Source: Macrocybe gigantea
Taxonomy: Eukaryota; Basidiomycota; Agaricomycetes; Agaricales; Callistosporiaceae
Length of the DNA stretch: 64,000 bases
Assembly: GCA_011319805.1 (NCBI GenBank)
Contig: SJRY01000258.1
Coordinates: 186,001-250,000, forward strand
Direction: 5' to 3'
The notes beneath the pieces were generated by a model. The model did not search any database. It was not told where the DNA came from and saw only the letters and a list, made by a program, of their open reading frames with translations. Of the stretch, positions 48,448 to 60,263 are shown in pieces; position 1 is the first letter of the stretch; the number at the start of each line of letters is the position of its first letter. The translations under genes were made by a program, and so were the position numbers.

Positions 48448-48953
48448 TCATTTCAAAATCTCATCCTGAACTCGACACCAAAACTCGGCTGGGCCGACCC
48501 CCCTAAAGTCAGCCCCTCCATATCCTCCCAACCATCCCTCCTTTCCGACTGGTGCGCCGGCCCTGAGATACGCCCCGCCGGACGTGCTGCAGCCGAACCT
48601 GCTGCAGTCCCGGACGCCGTATGCATCGAGGCTCATGTTCTTCGACATAGGGATGCTGACATCCGCTTTGAGCCCCGCGTTCGGACTCACGCCTGTGTAT
48701 TGCGACGAAACGAGTCCCGCGTAAGCGGTCAATGAGGCGTTGTCGCCGAGCGGGACCGTCGTCGACACTCCGGCGCGGCCGTTCGGGCCTTGCCCAGAGG
48801 CGTACGGCTCTGCAGATCCGCAAAGGAGAGTGAGTGTCGACCCATCACGGTACGAGATTATTCCTCACTGAAAACGCTTTGTTCGTTGTCGGATGCTAGC
48901 CAGTTCGTAAACACAAGCGGTGAGTGCGTGAAGTGCAGATACCACGTACCCAT
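48448..48953 (-). CDS. Small Gly/Ser-rich protein with a 4-nt first exon
   Basis: The best model starts with ATGG at 48953-48950, a 140-nt intron (48810-48949, GTACGT..CTGCAG), and exon 2 at 48809-48448, giving 121 residues in frame. The sequence MEPYASGQGPNGRAGVSTT is followed by repeated Gly-rich beta-like segments (YAGLVSSQYTGVSPNAGLKA, CSTSGGAYLRAGAPVGKEGW). It has no signal peptide and no known domain. The tiny first exon is inferred from frame and splice consensus; a start inside exon 2 at 48768 is the alternative. Confidence 0.5.
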
Positions 48954-50665
48954 TGTGAGGAGCTAAGTGTCTTTCAATTGGTTCTGGGACCTGAGCCTCT
49001 CTCTCCAATGGACGACGGGTTTTTATCTCGCCAGTACGTACCCTAAATCGATTTAGGGTACTCTTGGAATGACGATTTCACTTCCACCTTTCACAGTGCT
49101 CCTTTGCATACCTTTCACATGCTGCGGTGCTCAATGTGATGTAGCTTCATCCTCTGAACCTCACGTAAAGGAAGCACGGACGCTTTCTGATTTCAGCGCT
49201 GAGCGTCGTATCTGTGATTCAGGCGGGGTAAAAACTACAGCATTGCGGTGCCTCTGCTCCCATTCATTCCGCCGTCAGATGCTTCGTATGGGTGTCTACA
49301 TGCTCTGCTGAAGGTCATTTCTATCAGACACCTCGCTGATTCCAGTCCGCTTTAATTTCCGGGCTTTCCTCGATCGGACTAAGCGCCTCTCCCTTTAATA
49401 CTTCGGGACATCACTGGAATCTTCTGTTCTCAGGGCGTCACGCAGACAGGTCGATTAGCGCGCCGTTTAGCACCTGTCCTGCCTTTGTACGATGACGGTC
49501 ACAATCATCCTTCGTTTTTCCTCCGTGCATTCATGGACAGCTGACGCGTTTTAGTCGCCGAGTCCTCAAGGGCATAGGCCACATGCCTTTATGCATCACA
49601 TTTTGAGTTCAGTCGTTCCAGATGGCCTCTTGTCTGCCGATGACTTTTGGCAAGAAACATGATCAGGTTCGTGCCTGAACAGCTCTAAAAATATCACTTA
49701 CACACAGTGGGAATCTATTCTTGTGTCGTCTCTGTGGGTGAGTCCATGACCACGAGATTCGCGGCTTTGTACAGCCGGCTGCGCAGGATGGAACGTCCTC
49801 AAAGATTCAACAGATGCTCCGACAACAGTTCGAAAATCTCACGTCTTGAAGACAATGCGGAAAATCAGCCTCATCATTGCCAGCGGAAACCTTATAGAAG
49901 TGGACCGCCCTTCCCGCTTTCCTGAGACTTTGCAAACTTTTTCGAGTAATGCGTTCGGGACTGTGGACGTTCCTCCGACGAATGACCGAGAAATTTGGGA
50001 TAGGCGGACCTCACCCTACTGGTTCTTCTATCTATAAGGTCGGCCTAGAGCATTACACTCACCATTTATAGGTCTCGTTCACCCATAACTCCAGGTCATG
50101 CGTTGGTAGAAAATACAACGTGAGCTATAACATGACCTCTCCAACAAAAGGTCCGGCCTTGGTTGTGGAGAACGAAGAAGAGCGGTTGGCAGCCTTCATA
50201 CCGCCAGGACTGAGCCCATCCAGCCAATACTGCTACATCGTCGCAATCCTCTTCTTACTAGAGACCATCAACCTTCTGCAAATCATAATTCTCTACGGTC
50301 TGTAACCTGTCTAATTTCTTGGATTACAAACAAGCTAAACAAAAATAGCAGAGCAGGTCGCTGATGCGCCAGCTGCGGGACCTTAAATTCTTCGACATGT
50401 GCTACCATGACTGAACGCTTGAATTTCCGTGCCTAATGTGACCACCTTCAGCTTCCGCTAGCAATGTACACTCGGACACTTCTCGGTGTTTAGCTGTTCA
50501 ATCCCAGCGCGACCTAGCACGGAGACGTAGGGATGCAAATTTAGACTTTCAATTTTCATTCAGTAATCATCGTTGACGACCAGGTGTTTCTCCGAACGAC
50601 CTCGTATAAAAGGTTGTTTGAGTATCACGGCCAGTCCAGCAACAGTTCCAACACTGGTTTCAGCC
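48954..50665. other. Intergenic with one doubtful short frame
   Basis: 1.7 kb with no supported gene. A 61-codon frame at 50120-50305 encodes a single hydrophobic helix (CYIVAILFLLETINLLQIII) and could be a small membrane protein or chance. The right end is the GH7 promoter. Confidence 0.4.
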
Positions 50666-52097
50666 ATGATCGCAGCCTCACTTCTTTCGCTTTCCCTGCT
50701 CTCTGTCGTACATGGCCAGCAGGTCGGTACACAACAAGCAGAGGTTCATCCCCAGCTCCCTATCCAGACGTGCACTTCCAGCGGAGCCTGCACGACTCAG
50801 TCTGGCTCCGTTGTGCTCGACTCCAACTGGCGTTGGACGCACACCACGACTGGCACGACCAATTGCTATACGGGCAACCTATGGGATACCTCCCTCTGCC
50901 CAGACCCTGTTACGTGCGCATCTAACTGCGCCATCGACGGAGCCGACTATCCCGGCACGTACGGTATCACCACCAGCGGCAATGCTCTTACCTTGAAATT
51001 CGTCACCCATGGTCCATTCTCCACGAACATCGGCTCTCGCGTGTACTTGTTGCAAAGCGACACCGCGTATCGCCTTTTCAAGCTCAAGAATATGGAATTC
51101 ACCTTTGACGTCGACGTGTCTCAGCTCCCCTGTGGCCTTAACGGGGCTCTCTATTTCTCAGAAATGGACGCTGACGGCGGCTTGTCGAAATTCCCGGGAA
51201 ACAAGGCTGGTGCTCGATACGGAACGGGTTACTGTGATTCGCAATGCCCACATGATATCAAATTCATTAACGGCGAGGCGAGTGCTCAAATTCTTTGACA
51301 GGATACTTATCCTTAAGCATATTATTCTTCCTGCACAGGCCAACGTTCTCAACTGGCAGCCATCATCCAACGATCCCAATGCAGGAACTGGCATGTACGG
51401 CACTTGCTGCAACGAGATGGACGTTTGGGAGGCTAACTCTGTGTCTGCCGCGTACACTCCCCATGTATGCACGGTCTCCGGACAGACCCGTTGCTCCGGC
51501 AACGACTGCGGCGATGGGGACAACCGATATGGCGGCGTCTGCGACAAGGACGGCTGCGACTTCAACTCGTTCCGAATGGGTGTGAACAACTTCTACGGCA
51601 GCGGCTTCACGGTCAACACCGGCCAGAAGTTTACGGTTGTCACCCAATTCCTGACTGCCGACAATACCACTACTGGACGCCTCAGCGAGATTCGCCGCGT
51701 CTACGTCCAAAACGGCCGTATCATCGCCAACTCCAAGACAACCATCTCCGGCTTGTCCGCCTTTGACTCTGTCACGGATACTTTCTGCAACGCGCAGAAA
51801 ACCGCTTTTGGCGACACCAACTCCTTCGAAGCGAGGGGCGGTCTCAACACTATGGGTCAAGCTTTCGATAGCGGCATGGTTCTCGTCATGAGCTTGTGGG
51901 ACGACCACGCGGCCAACATGTTATGGCTTGACAGCGACTATCCTCTCAACAAATCTGCGACCACGCCCGGTGTTCCTCGCGGAACATGCGCGACTTCTTC
52001 GGGTGTTCCGACACAAGTCGAGTCCCAAAGCCCGAATGCCCAGGTAGTCTTTTCCAACATCAAGTTTGGGCCCATCGGCTCCACATTCGGCCATTGA
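50666..52097 (+). CDS. GH7 cellobiohydrolase (reducing-end exocellulase), no CBM1
   Basis: Secreted enzyme that releases cellobiose from cellulose chain ends. Exons 50666-51277 and 51339-52097 give 456 residues in frame. The signal peptide [17 protein letters not shown] precedes [14 protein letters not shown], the usual mature start of GH7. The catalytic motif is intact in [14 protein letters not shown] (E-x-D-x-x-E), and the many Cys and the [19 protein letters not shown] and [14 protein letters not shown] segments are standard. The protein ends at [14 protein letters not shown] without linker or cellulose-binding module. The single intron is GC-AG (51278-51338, donor GCGAGT); the nearby GT at 51282 would give the wrong frame. 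The start was chosen at the signal peptide rather than at the upstream ATG at 50573. Confidence 0.97.
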
Positions 52098-52740
52098 TCA
52101 TGGATGACGGCATAGAGTTCGTGAATAATTCTCAGTTTGGCTCTAAATGTGTTCATAGGGTACCTGAGGTTTGTCAGGCTGGGCTTGTGAGAATGGGTAG
52201 GGGTTCTAGGCTGTAAAGATAGCGTAAACCATCGTCGCTGGTCATGATGTTATGTAAACTGAATGAAAATCGGGCATTCGACATTACTTACGAAAGCGTC
52301 AAGAGAGTTCTAGCTGTTGGTACATTCTGTGACGGTACGATTTGTGCTTGCAAAAGCATGGGAGGAGGGTCGCACGACAGGAGGAATGAAATTGATGTAC
52401 AGCGAAAGTACATATATTCGACGACACTAAAGCAAGGAAAACTGAAGAATAGGATCAGACGACATATCTCCAGATGGCATTTAATAAATTTAACTAACCT
52501 ATGTAATAACATGAATGCTTTCTTGACGACGGGACGCGCGAGACACCTAAAGCTGACATAATGGCAGAATGAGCTTCACACAAAGTGATGGGTCAAAGAA
52601 AAGAACTGACAAATGGAGACTTTTGATAATTCCGCAATCTCCATCCTCTACACTAACCTCCAGCATCCTCTTAAATTTTCAGCCATTTGATGTCAGCCTT
52701 CACGAAGCCAAGAAGAGCATGGGTAGTGATCGTTTTGAGA

Positions 52741-53538
52741 TTATATAGGCTTGATTTTGAAGTGAAGCGATATGAGGGAGAAGATGAGGCACTATGGCAC
52801 AAGTCACTATGAACAATTGGGCATAGGTCAAGCAGGCGCCGAACGTTACCTTAAGATCCTGAACGAGGTAATAGAAAACACGGAGGCCTTCCGGATCTTC
52901 ACTATCTTGGATGTCGACAAGTGAACCGATTTTGGCGGTCTTAAGGACGTCCAATATCAGCCGCTATGCGTCAATGACAGGGATATCATACGCACTTCAA
53001 ATGCAATATGGTCATTTCCGACGCGAATTTCGAGCTCCTGCTTTCCGACGATGTTCTTTTTAGGCCAATTTGTGTCATCTTCCCTGTAACCTCAAAGTCG
53101 GCAAGAACCTTCAGAGATTGTTTTGATGTGCTTACTTGGTGATTTCGCTCGATTCCACTATCCTCTTAAGCTCTTTAACCACGAGAGGTCCCACCCACAC
53201 TGAGCATCGTCTCGGTCAGCAATCATCCGAAGATGCCAGAATCAGAGAAAAACTCACTCTCTTTCCTAATCAGACTATCATTACGATAATTCGAGTTATT
53301 TGCATATCTCAACCGGCCATGTGAGTACTCGAATTCCAGGAATTCGTGTCCATGTTTGCCGGAGTGTCCGGTGCTGGAGACATCGCGTTAAAATCTCGAT
53401 GTTTTACCTCGCAAAAGTTGAGCTTCTTACTAATATCTAGAGCAATGCGATGGGAAGGCTAGAGTCAACAGCAAAAACATATAAATAGGTGGATAAAAGT
53501 TACCTCAGATAGAATGGATCGCTGTCTGTCGAGGACAT
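52741..53538 (-). CDS. MAGO: Mago nashi, exon junction complex core protein
   Basis: Core EJC subunit that pairs with Y14. Seven minus-strand exons, 53538-53504, 53436-53431, 53373-53258, 53199-53136, 53083-52996, 52939-52850 and 52791-52741, total 450 nt and give 149 residues in frame, the normal size. Exon 2 is only 6 nt (ATATTA) and supplies the end of FYLRYY. Conserved pieces are [58 protein letters not shown] and [16 protein letters not shown], ending LHFKIKPI. It is divergent from SUS1, with 249 nt between the start codons. Confidence 0.96.
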
Positions 53539-53787
53539 GTTGGTGGTCGAGAAACTTGTGCTGATGAACAAAGCGTTGATGGAGTAAGCGACCCACATTC
53601 ACACGATCAGGTGACTTGCTATTATGCGCTTCGAAGGACCGCGTTCTGCGCCCAAGCGCGTGTCTCGTCTTATTGGAACACTGGGAGGCATCCTGGGGCC
53701 ATCGATTGCCTCCGGTGTATCTCTGTGCCGCAGAGTGCAAGCAGATTTCACATATCGATGACTGTCAATTATAAGCGTCATTCGGGA
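53539..53787. promoter_or_regulatory. Bidirectional promoter of MAGO and SUS1
   Basis: The 249 nt between the two start codons must drive both genes, and also include any SUS1 leader. No clear TATA box or intron was noted. Assignment rests on gene arrangement only. Confidence 0.5.
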
Positions 53788-54238
53788 ATGCCGTCGACAG
53801 CATCGGACGTTGACGTACTGGCTGCCGAGGTGCAGCGTCGCTTCGTTGAGAGCGGTGAATGGGACAGGCAAGTACGTCCCATATTACTTTTTGAACGTTA
53901 TGACTGACTGCCGTCTAGAATTCAGACCATCCTCTCGTCCAAGCTTAACGAGAGCGGCTGGGTAGACGACATCAAGCACCAAACGAAAGGTATGCTCTCG
54001 AATCGTCTTCAGAGCTTCAGATATCATTTGAACCGGTCAGAGCATGCGCGGAACGCGGAACCATTGTCTTTCCAAGGTCTTCTCGATACATTTCTACCTA
54101 AAGCTCGCAGTATGTCAACGGGTCCTCTTCACTGCCCGTGCATGACGCCTTCATTGTCAATTAGCCTCCGTACCGCCAGCCATAAAACGGGAAGTCCTGG
54201 CTCTCATCCGACAATACGTGGAGAAGCAATTCGCTTAA
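53788..54238 (+). CDS. SUS1: Sus1/ENY2, SAGA DUB-module and TREX-2 subunit
   Basis: Couples transcription to mRNA export. Four exons, 53788-53867, 53919-53989, 54041-54109 and 54165-54238, total 294 nt and give 97 residues, the typical size. The protein reads LAAEVQRRFVESGEWDRIQT, LSSKLNESGWVDDIKHQTKE, SFQGLLDTFLPKAR and IKREVLALIRQYVEKQFA, an all-helical Sus1 pattern. The first intron is GC-AG (53868-53918, donor GCAAGT); the GT 4 nt downstream gives the wrong frame. An in-frame upstream ATG near 53759 is possible, but 53788 fits the family N terminus. It converges with the Rua1-C gene, 178 nt away. Confidence 0.93.
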
Positions 54239-54416
54239 CATACATACCGAGATTCGTTGTCGACGTACCCTCTTCCCATTCAAATCAGCACATTCGCTTG
54301 TTCAAGCCCCAGCCGAATCATTCTTCTCAATCTATCACGTCATCGCAGGCAACAATGTGTTCTATCATTCAATATACAGAGTTCATGTATTATTGCTACA
54401 ACAACAACAAGTTAAG

Positions 54417-56876
54417 CTAATCATCTTTCTGCGATGAATTAGTGATCCATTCGTAAACGTGATCCTTCTCAATCATGTCTTCTTCGTCGGCGAAAGAGGG
54501 GTTGTGGTGACACGAAGCAGCGTGCTTCCACCTACCGAGAGTATCAGACATAAAACGACGTCAGTCATGGACAACGCACCAGAAGATCTCTGGAACCTAA
54601 GACGGCAAATGAACATGACGCAAAAAGGTATACAATGGACTTGACTTACTTTGCTCTCCATGTCTTTGATGCCCTCAACAGGCACCCATCTTGAGCATTT
54701 GTGACATTTTCCTTCCTGAATCACCGGCTTCTCCTTCTTACCAGGATTGACCCGAGATGTCTTGCGGAAAGCGACGGGTGGAAAAAACGGGCGTCCGGTG
54801 GACGCGGATATACCTAGATGAAGGGCTCGTCACAATAACATGCATAAAGAAGAATGGGATGTGCTACCATGAGCATATTGCATATGATAGCTAGGCGAAC
54901 ATAAAGGGATCAGTGAAGAGTTCAAACGGGAGACCGACTCTGTGTATGGAATTAATTATTTGTCAGGAAGCCGTCCGGATTCAGATGACCACCAGAGACA
55001 TACCACTTGAAAGCGCTAAATTTCATGGCGAGCCAAATCCTTCTTCCTTCTCCGCCACGCTCAGGACTCTCAACACAAATCGGACAAAGCCCGACTTTCT
55101 CCGTTCCTCTGCCTCTCACAAATCTAGGCGTGTATAGATCCAGCAGACCCGTGGCGGGTTGAATATTCCTCCTGGGTGGGGCATGTTGAACAGCGAACAG
55201 GGAGATCTGGTACGGCCATCAGCACTCTTGATTAAGAGAAGAAATACTGAAAACGAAAGAACCGCGAAAAAGTATGAAATGCACCCTGTAGCCTTGTCCA
55301 TGATGTATGAACTTGCCGGAAATCGCCTATAGAAAAGGGGGAAATCGGTTGAAATTTCCAGACCATCGAAACTGCGGCTAGTGAAATTCGATTTAATGCC
55401 GTTCTCCTCAGTCGGAGGCGTCTGAGAGCCACGGTCATTTACAGGAGACGGGGACGATTCTGGTTCTGTATGTTTACGACCTCTGGGACGAAGCCGTACA
55501 TGAACAGGGATCCGAATTTTGAGCTTCTGTCGTTCTGCTTGATCACGTCGATGAGATTTTCGCAATCCACGCTTATCGGGCCTCCTCGGCAGCGGGGAGC
55601 TTGAATCTCCATAAGCTTCGTCATCATCGTCCGCGTACCTACGCGCTCTTTTCCGAGGCTTGTGGGGATTATCCAAATCAATGGGAGAACCCTTCGCTTT
55701 ATCGCTGCGTTCATCTTCTGTAAGTGGAGTGAGCGGCGAGGAGCGTATCGCTGAGGGTGTCAACACCGGGGATGACAGATTCAAGCGAATGGGGGCCGCG
55801 TCAATATTCTTTCTTTTGTCAAAAGGTTTTGCAACGGCGACGAGATTATCACCAGAATCCTCTTGCGGACTCAATCCCGATCCGTAAGACCAAAGATCCC
55901 GGAGCGGCCCGGCTCGACGAGATCTCAAGCGCGTTGACTTCGCCTGTTTGGGACTTTGGCCTGGATAGTTTTCTCCCGTTTTGCTGCGTCTGGAATTCGA
56001 AGCTTTAGGCAGCGTTTTCAGTGGAGACAAAAGTACCCTGGGCCTTCTTGCCGGGTTTGAATCCGCCTGTGCTCTGCCGCATTGGGAGAGATTTTCCTCA
56101 TTTTGCGAAGATGATTGAAGACGTTCCAAGAAAGATAGGCCTTTGTTCGATTTGGCGATTAAGTCTACCGGGTCTTGCCCCTTCTCTTGATCAACTGCAT
56201 CCTCTCTTGTACCAGAAGCATCGGACGCTCTGACGACAGGTGAGATGTACGATCCAGGGGATCCACGCTTGTACGATGTGGAGCTTGCCAGGTCCAAAAT
56301 ATCGCCTGTTAGAGTCAGGGATGTATCCGACAGCCACGTCTTCAGAGATTCGTCGGACCTAAAGTCGCCAGACAAATCTAAATCAGGGTACATGATATCA
56401 TCCGTGAAAGTTTGAGATGTCTGTGGTGAGTGACCGAGGGAGATGCCAGGGGAGAGTTGGGTTTCATCCGCAGCTGCACTAGTCAGTGTCCAGTGAGTGG
56501 CAACATGATCCTTCATGCCGTTGGTCTGTGTTTCATTGCTTGAATCCTGACCTGCCCCCTGCGATAGAACTTGTGCAATGTATGCTTCATCCACGAGGTC
56601 TTGAACAGATGGTATCGTAGCGTTGTTACCTGAGTGGGATTGTCCGCTCGTGGACTTCGCCCCGAGTGTCATCGGGTTTGCGCCAGGACCACACCATCCA
56701 GAGCAGAAGTCGCCTGTTCCAACTATCAGAGACGAAGGCGGAGACGTAGAAGGGGCATTCATCCAATCCGTAAGAGACGAATATAACAAAGATCCTTCTA
56801 ATCCTCCAAACGCTTGGTCGATTAGATATCGACCGTGGCTATTGGCCTGATCGAATATATGGTAAAGCGTCTCCAT
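54417..56876 (-). CDS. Rua1 C-terminal domain transcription regulator
   Basis: A long first exon (56876 to about 55,320) encodes a Ser/Pro-rich, acidic region. A basic stretch (NPHKPRKRARRYADDDDEAY, then KSHRRDQAERQKLKIRIP) is a likely nuclear signal. The conserved Rua1 C-terminal region follows in several exons: DFPLFYRRFPASSY, NMPHPGGIFNPPRVCWIYT (near 55,140), KVGLCPICVES, ISASTGRPFFPPVAFRKT and QEGKCHKCSRWVPVEGIKDM (near 54,690). It ends CHHNPSFADEEDMIEKDHVY and a stop at 54417. The paired Cys and His suggest zinc binding. The frame breaks near 55,130 after CWIYT, where one extra base is needed to reach RFVRGRGTEKVGLCPIC. The family includes Ustilago Rua1, a regulator of glycolipid synthesis; the target genes here are unknown. 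Confidence 0.8.
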
Positions 56877-57532
56877 ATCCCTGGCCAGAGGTACTTCGAG
56901 TACTCTTGTTTCAAGCAGAGAACTGATTCCGATCTGATAACGATATTTTCTGCGCAGTCTGGGGACGGAAAAATGTCAGCCGTTAGTAGAAAATAGACTC
57001 AGTCCCAGGGTCCACGAATGAAATAGGGAAAGAACTGAGACTTCTTCAGCACCGAAGGCAATGCAACACTAGGAGGTGCACGGACAACGAGATGCAGGGC
57101 GAACTTGGAGGACCACCTTCAACAGGTTATTTATTATTGTTTGTGCTTAGTGGCGCAGAATGTCCACGCTATGAGGGTCCTCCACTCATCTCTTCACTAG
57201 TGCGATTTGCGAATCCCAATAACTGAGAACCTTACAACAAGTCATGCAAGCATATATGAGATTGGTGATCACCGTGGTGCCATTCGCATTAGTAATACTT
57301 AGGGATACACGTTTCGAGGATGCTTCGGAAACATAAGAACGTGCCAACATGAACAGTTGTGTCAAGAGGTCGGCATTTAGAAAGATCGCAGAGCTCCCCG
57401 TCAAAAAAATCGTTAGGGATAGAACCATGATAGCAAACAGGATGCTGCTCGCCTCTAAGTTTGTTCGAAGGTAAGCTGAAGATGGGAGGAGCGCGAAGGA
57501 AAGGTGGTGACGGTCTGATGCCCGTATGATCC

Positions 57533-57993
57533 TCATCCTCGTCGCACTCCGAATCGCTGTTTGGTTGCATACTTACGCCATTTCTGTATGTCATCTCTCT
57601 CCAACAGAAGATCGACCGTGTAGAAGAAATGGGCCAATTCCTCATTCGTTGCAACGTGGTGTACTGTCGAATGACAAGGCCTGCAGTCACAATCAGATTA
57701 TACTGATCCTTTGCCGATAAACGAGGATAAACGCACCTGCATAGCCAAGCAACGGACCCGAGCATCTCTTCAGGATGCCATCCTTTCTTCAACACCTTCG
57801 CATGCACTGAGCGAGGTATCAAGTGGTGGTATGTGAGTGGGATCTCCCGTTCACAAATCTCACACTCTTTTGTTCTCGTCGCTGACCAGTTAGTCGGAGG
57901 CGCCACGCACGCCTCCTCGAGATAGTCTGTCAGACACTTGCGCAGGAAAGTAATGGCATCGTCGTCGTCGCTCGCATATTCATATGACACCAA
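57533..57993 (-). CDS. HNH-type nuclease-like protein
   Basis: Exon 57993-57737 and exon 57680-57533 give 134 residues in frame (intron 57681-57736, GTGCGT..TGCAG). The core reads KECEICEREIPLTYHHLIPR, then SVHAKVLKKGWHPEEML, VAWLCRPCHSTVHHVATNEE and LAHFFYTVDLLLERDDIQKW. Two CxxC pairs and the HH..H pattern match the fungal HNH family found widely in ascomycetes and basidiomycetes. DNA or RNA substrate is unknown. An alternative splice after QKW (57577) to 57475 would add an 80-residue hydrophobic tail and is in frame, but the read-through end looks more natural. Confidence 0.75.
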
Positions 57994-58929
57994 GCACTGT
58001 GAGACCCAAAGGGTGGATATTATCCACAGTTAGTTGAGGGAAGAGAGATTTACACCACTCAGTGGGGTTTTTTGAGAAGTAGGAAAAGGAGTGTTTTTTT
58101 GTCGAAGAAGTTTTCGACCTTTACCATAGTAATTTCTAATGAAAACATAAAAATGCAAAACAACCAAAACTGTAGAGAATTCCAATGACGAATTATCACT
58201 CTCAAAGGTAGTGTTTTCGTATGGTGCACCAGCATACCAGATAGCATAAGACACTGAGCAGAATGTTGAGCATCGTTCGCTGATGTTCACGATGAGTGAA
58301 CCCCGCGATTCGCCCGGTATCCGAATCGGTCGCGATGGCATGCTTCAGGCCTCCGGCCCGGCCATCCCTCCTGATCGTCGCCATGAACGGCTTCCTGAAT
58401 GTGGGCAAGATGGTGATCACAGCCCACCGCAGCCGTGAGCACCCTCCAACCAAACGTCACAGTGGACTCGCTAGAAGGCACTGCAGATGGGTGAGTATGA
58501 GCAACGGTGGCCATGCATAGAAGCTAGAACCACAGTTAATGGTGCCGGCGTCGGGCTAGCACATTAAATAGTGTAGGCAGCGCCGAGTGAGTGCAATTTC
58601 TCTTCCTCGTTGTCTTACCTGATGTTATCATCAGGCACCGTTGGCGGAGGGCTTGTAGAACTCGGTGGGCAAAGGGTGGAGTTCAGACGCATGCACCTTT
58701 GCGCCGCTGCAGCAGGATAGTCCGATTCAGCATGCAACAGAGGCAACGCGAGTTCGACGGGGCCACATCGTGATGACACTGGCGATTTGGATGTGGGATC
58801 GATGCTGTTCACTTTGATCAGAAGAGGGAGGGAAACCGTGGAATGGTGGATGGGACAGCTGAGGCAGAGTGGTAAATTTTCGCAAGATCTTGAGAGATTC
58901 TCGACCTCAAATCAAAACAAACTTCTTGC
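57994..58929. other. Intergenic, nothing supported
   Basis: Short frames only. It ends at the target site of the LTR element; the last 5 nt (58925-58929, CTTGC) are its left target-site duplication. Confidence 0.45.
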
Positions 58930-59149
58930 TGTCGGAATACGACCGTGACGCCAATGTCACTTGTCATGCCGATGCTGCGCCCGCCGCCATCCACTGGCTA
59001 AAATAAAAGGAAGAAATTTTTTATTTACTAATTTAGAGTACAAACTGTGTATTTAAGCGCCCGAAAATTATAGAGTACGGGCGTGCGTTTGCCCACCCGC
59101 CAATCGTCTCTCTTCGTTGCCGCGTCATCATCCTCGGCTAATTTTATCA
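58930..59149 (+). repeat. 5' LTR
   Basis: Begins TGTCGGAATACGACC and ends AATTTTATCA. It contains TATTTAAG-like AT-rich promoter sequence around 59,050. It pairs with the 3' LTR at 60264-60483. Confidence 0.95.
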
Positions 59150-59396
59150 CAAACGCGCAAAACCTTCGTCGAGTCCGTTGACCTGTCGTCCTGCCACAAG
59201 GGGCCGAAGCCTTGATTGATTGATTGCCGTCGTTTCCCGTTTCGTCGCCATTCGTCGTACCCTGATTGCCTATCGGAGGCCGAAGTCCGATTGATCTCGT
59301 CATGTCCCTGTCATCGTCGTCGCCGTCGTTGTCGTTGCCGCCGTTGCCGTTATTGTCATTACCATTTTTATCGCCGTCACCGTCGTCGCCGCCATT

Positions 59397-60209
59397 ATGC
59401 CATCACCAGATTCGAAGTTCGAAAAACTTACCGATGGAAATTATGTGGAGTGGAAAATCTATATGGAAGCCCTCTTAACGAGGAAGAACCTCTTCGAGGT
59501 TGTGGATGGAACCGAGAGACACCCAGGGGGGAATGAAGGGACGAAGAAGGTCAAGGACTTTTACCGAAAGCAGGCCGAGGCCCGTGCCGAGATCATCCTC
59601 AATGTCTCATCATCCCAATTAGTCCATTGCAGTCCCGCGGACCCTTACATCATCTGGACCAATCTGACAACCATTCATACAGCCCAAGGCCGTTCCACCG
59701 TGCTCGCTCTTCGCCGTCGTCTTCACTGTATCCATTTCGAGAAAAACGAGACCATGTCTGCTTATGTATCCCGCGTTCGTCACATCAGTTTCTTGCTTGA
59801 CCAGGCCGGAATTCCTGTTTCAGAAGAAGATATGATTCTCGCGATCACCGCCGGACTTCCCCATTCATACGACAATCTTATCGTGTCGCTTGATGTCCTC
59901 GCTGATGAAGATTACAAATTGTCGACTATTATCACATGTCTCAATAACGAGTACGAACGTCAACACATGTATTCGTTCTCATCTCGCGTCGTCGAATCCA
60001 AAAATGATGAAGCCCTGTCCGCCATTCACACACCGTCGTCGAAACCAGCCCCGAAGCTCGCCCACATCACGTGCTTCTCCTGTGGGGAGAAGGGCCATTA
60101 TCAGGCCAATTGCCCGAATCGCGCGCCCGGATCATCGTCTGCCAAACATGTCGAACATGCCGTCGCCGCTGCCGAAGTATCCGATTCCGATTCCAATGAA
60201 GGCCTCTAG
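59397..60209 (+). CDS. gag: Copia-type Gag with CCHC zinc knuckle
   Basis: Intronless, 270 residues, intact. The N terminus FEKLTDGNYVEWKIYMEALL is the Copia Gag (UBN2/DUF4219-like) entry. LRRRLHCIHFEKNETMSAYV and LITAGLPHSYDNLIVSL-like ILAITAGLPHSYDNLIVSLD follow. The zinc knuckle CFSCGEKGHYQANC (C-X2-C-X4-H-X4-C) is near residue 225. The tail is acidic. An unbroken frame suggests a fairly young copy, or selection on Gag. Confidence 0.93.
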   Translation: MPSPDSKFEKLTDGNYVEWKIYMEALLTRKNLFEVVDGTERHPGGNEGTKKVKDFYRKQAEARAEIILNVSSSQLVHCSPADPYIIWTNLTTIHTAQGRSTVLALRRRLHCIHFEKNETMSAYVSRVRHISFLLDQAGIPVSEEDMILAITAGLPHSYDNLIVSLDVLADEDYKLSTIITCLNNEYERQHMYSFSSRVVESKNDEALSAIHTPSSKPAPKLAHITCFSCGEKGHYQANCPNRAPGSSSAKHVEHAVAAAEVSDSDSNEGL

Positions 60210-60263
60210 GCTTGCGGGGGAGTACCGCAACCCATGAGAATTGGCGTCGCGCTCGCGGGGGAG

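Noticed and set aside
51282..51338. A GT-AG version of the GH7 intron using the GT four bases downstream
   Set aside because: It shifts the frame and destroys the conserved NGEANVLNW junction; only the GC donor fits.
58612..58640. A second hammerhead core: CTGATGA on the minus strand
   Set aside because: No GAAA follows at stem II distance and no stems I or III can be formed.
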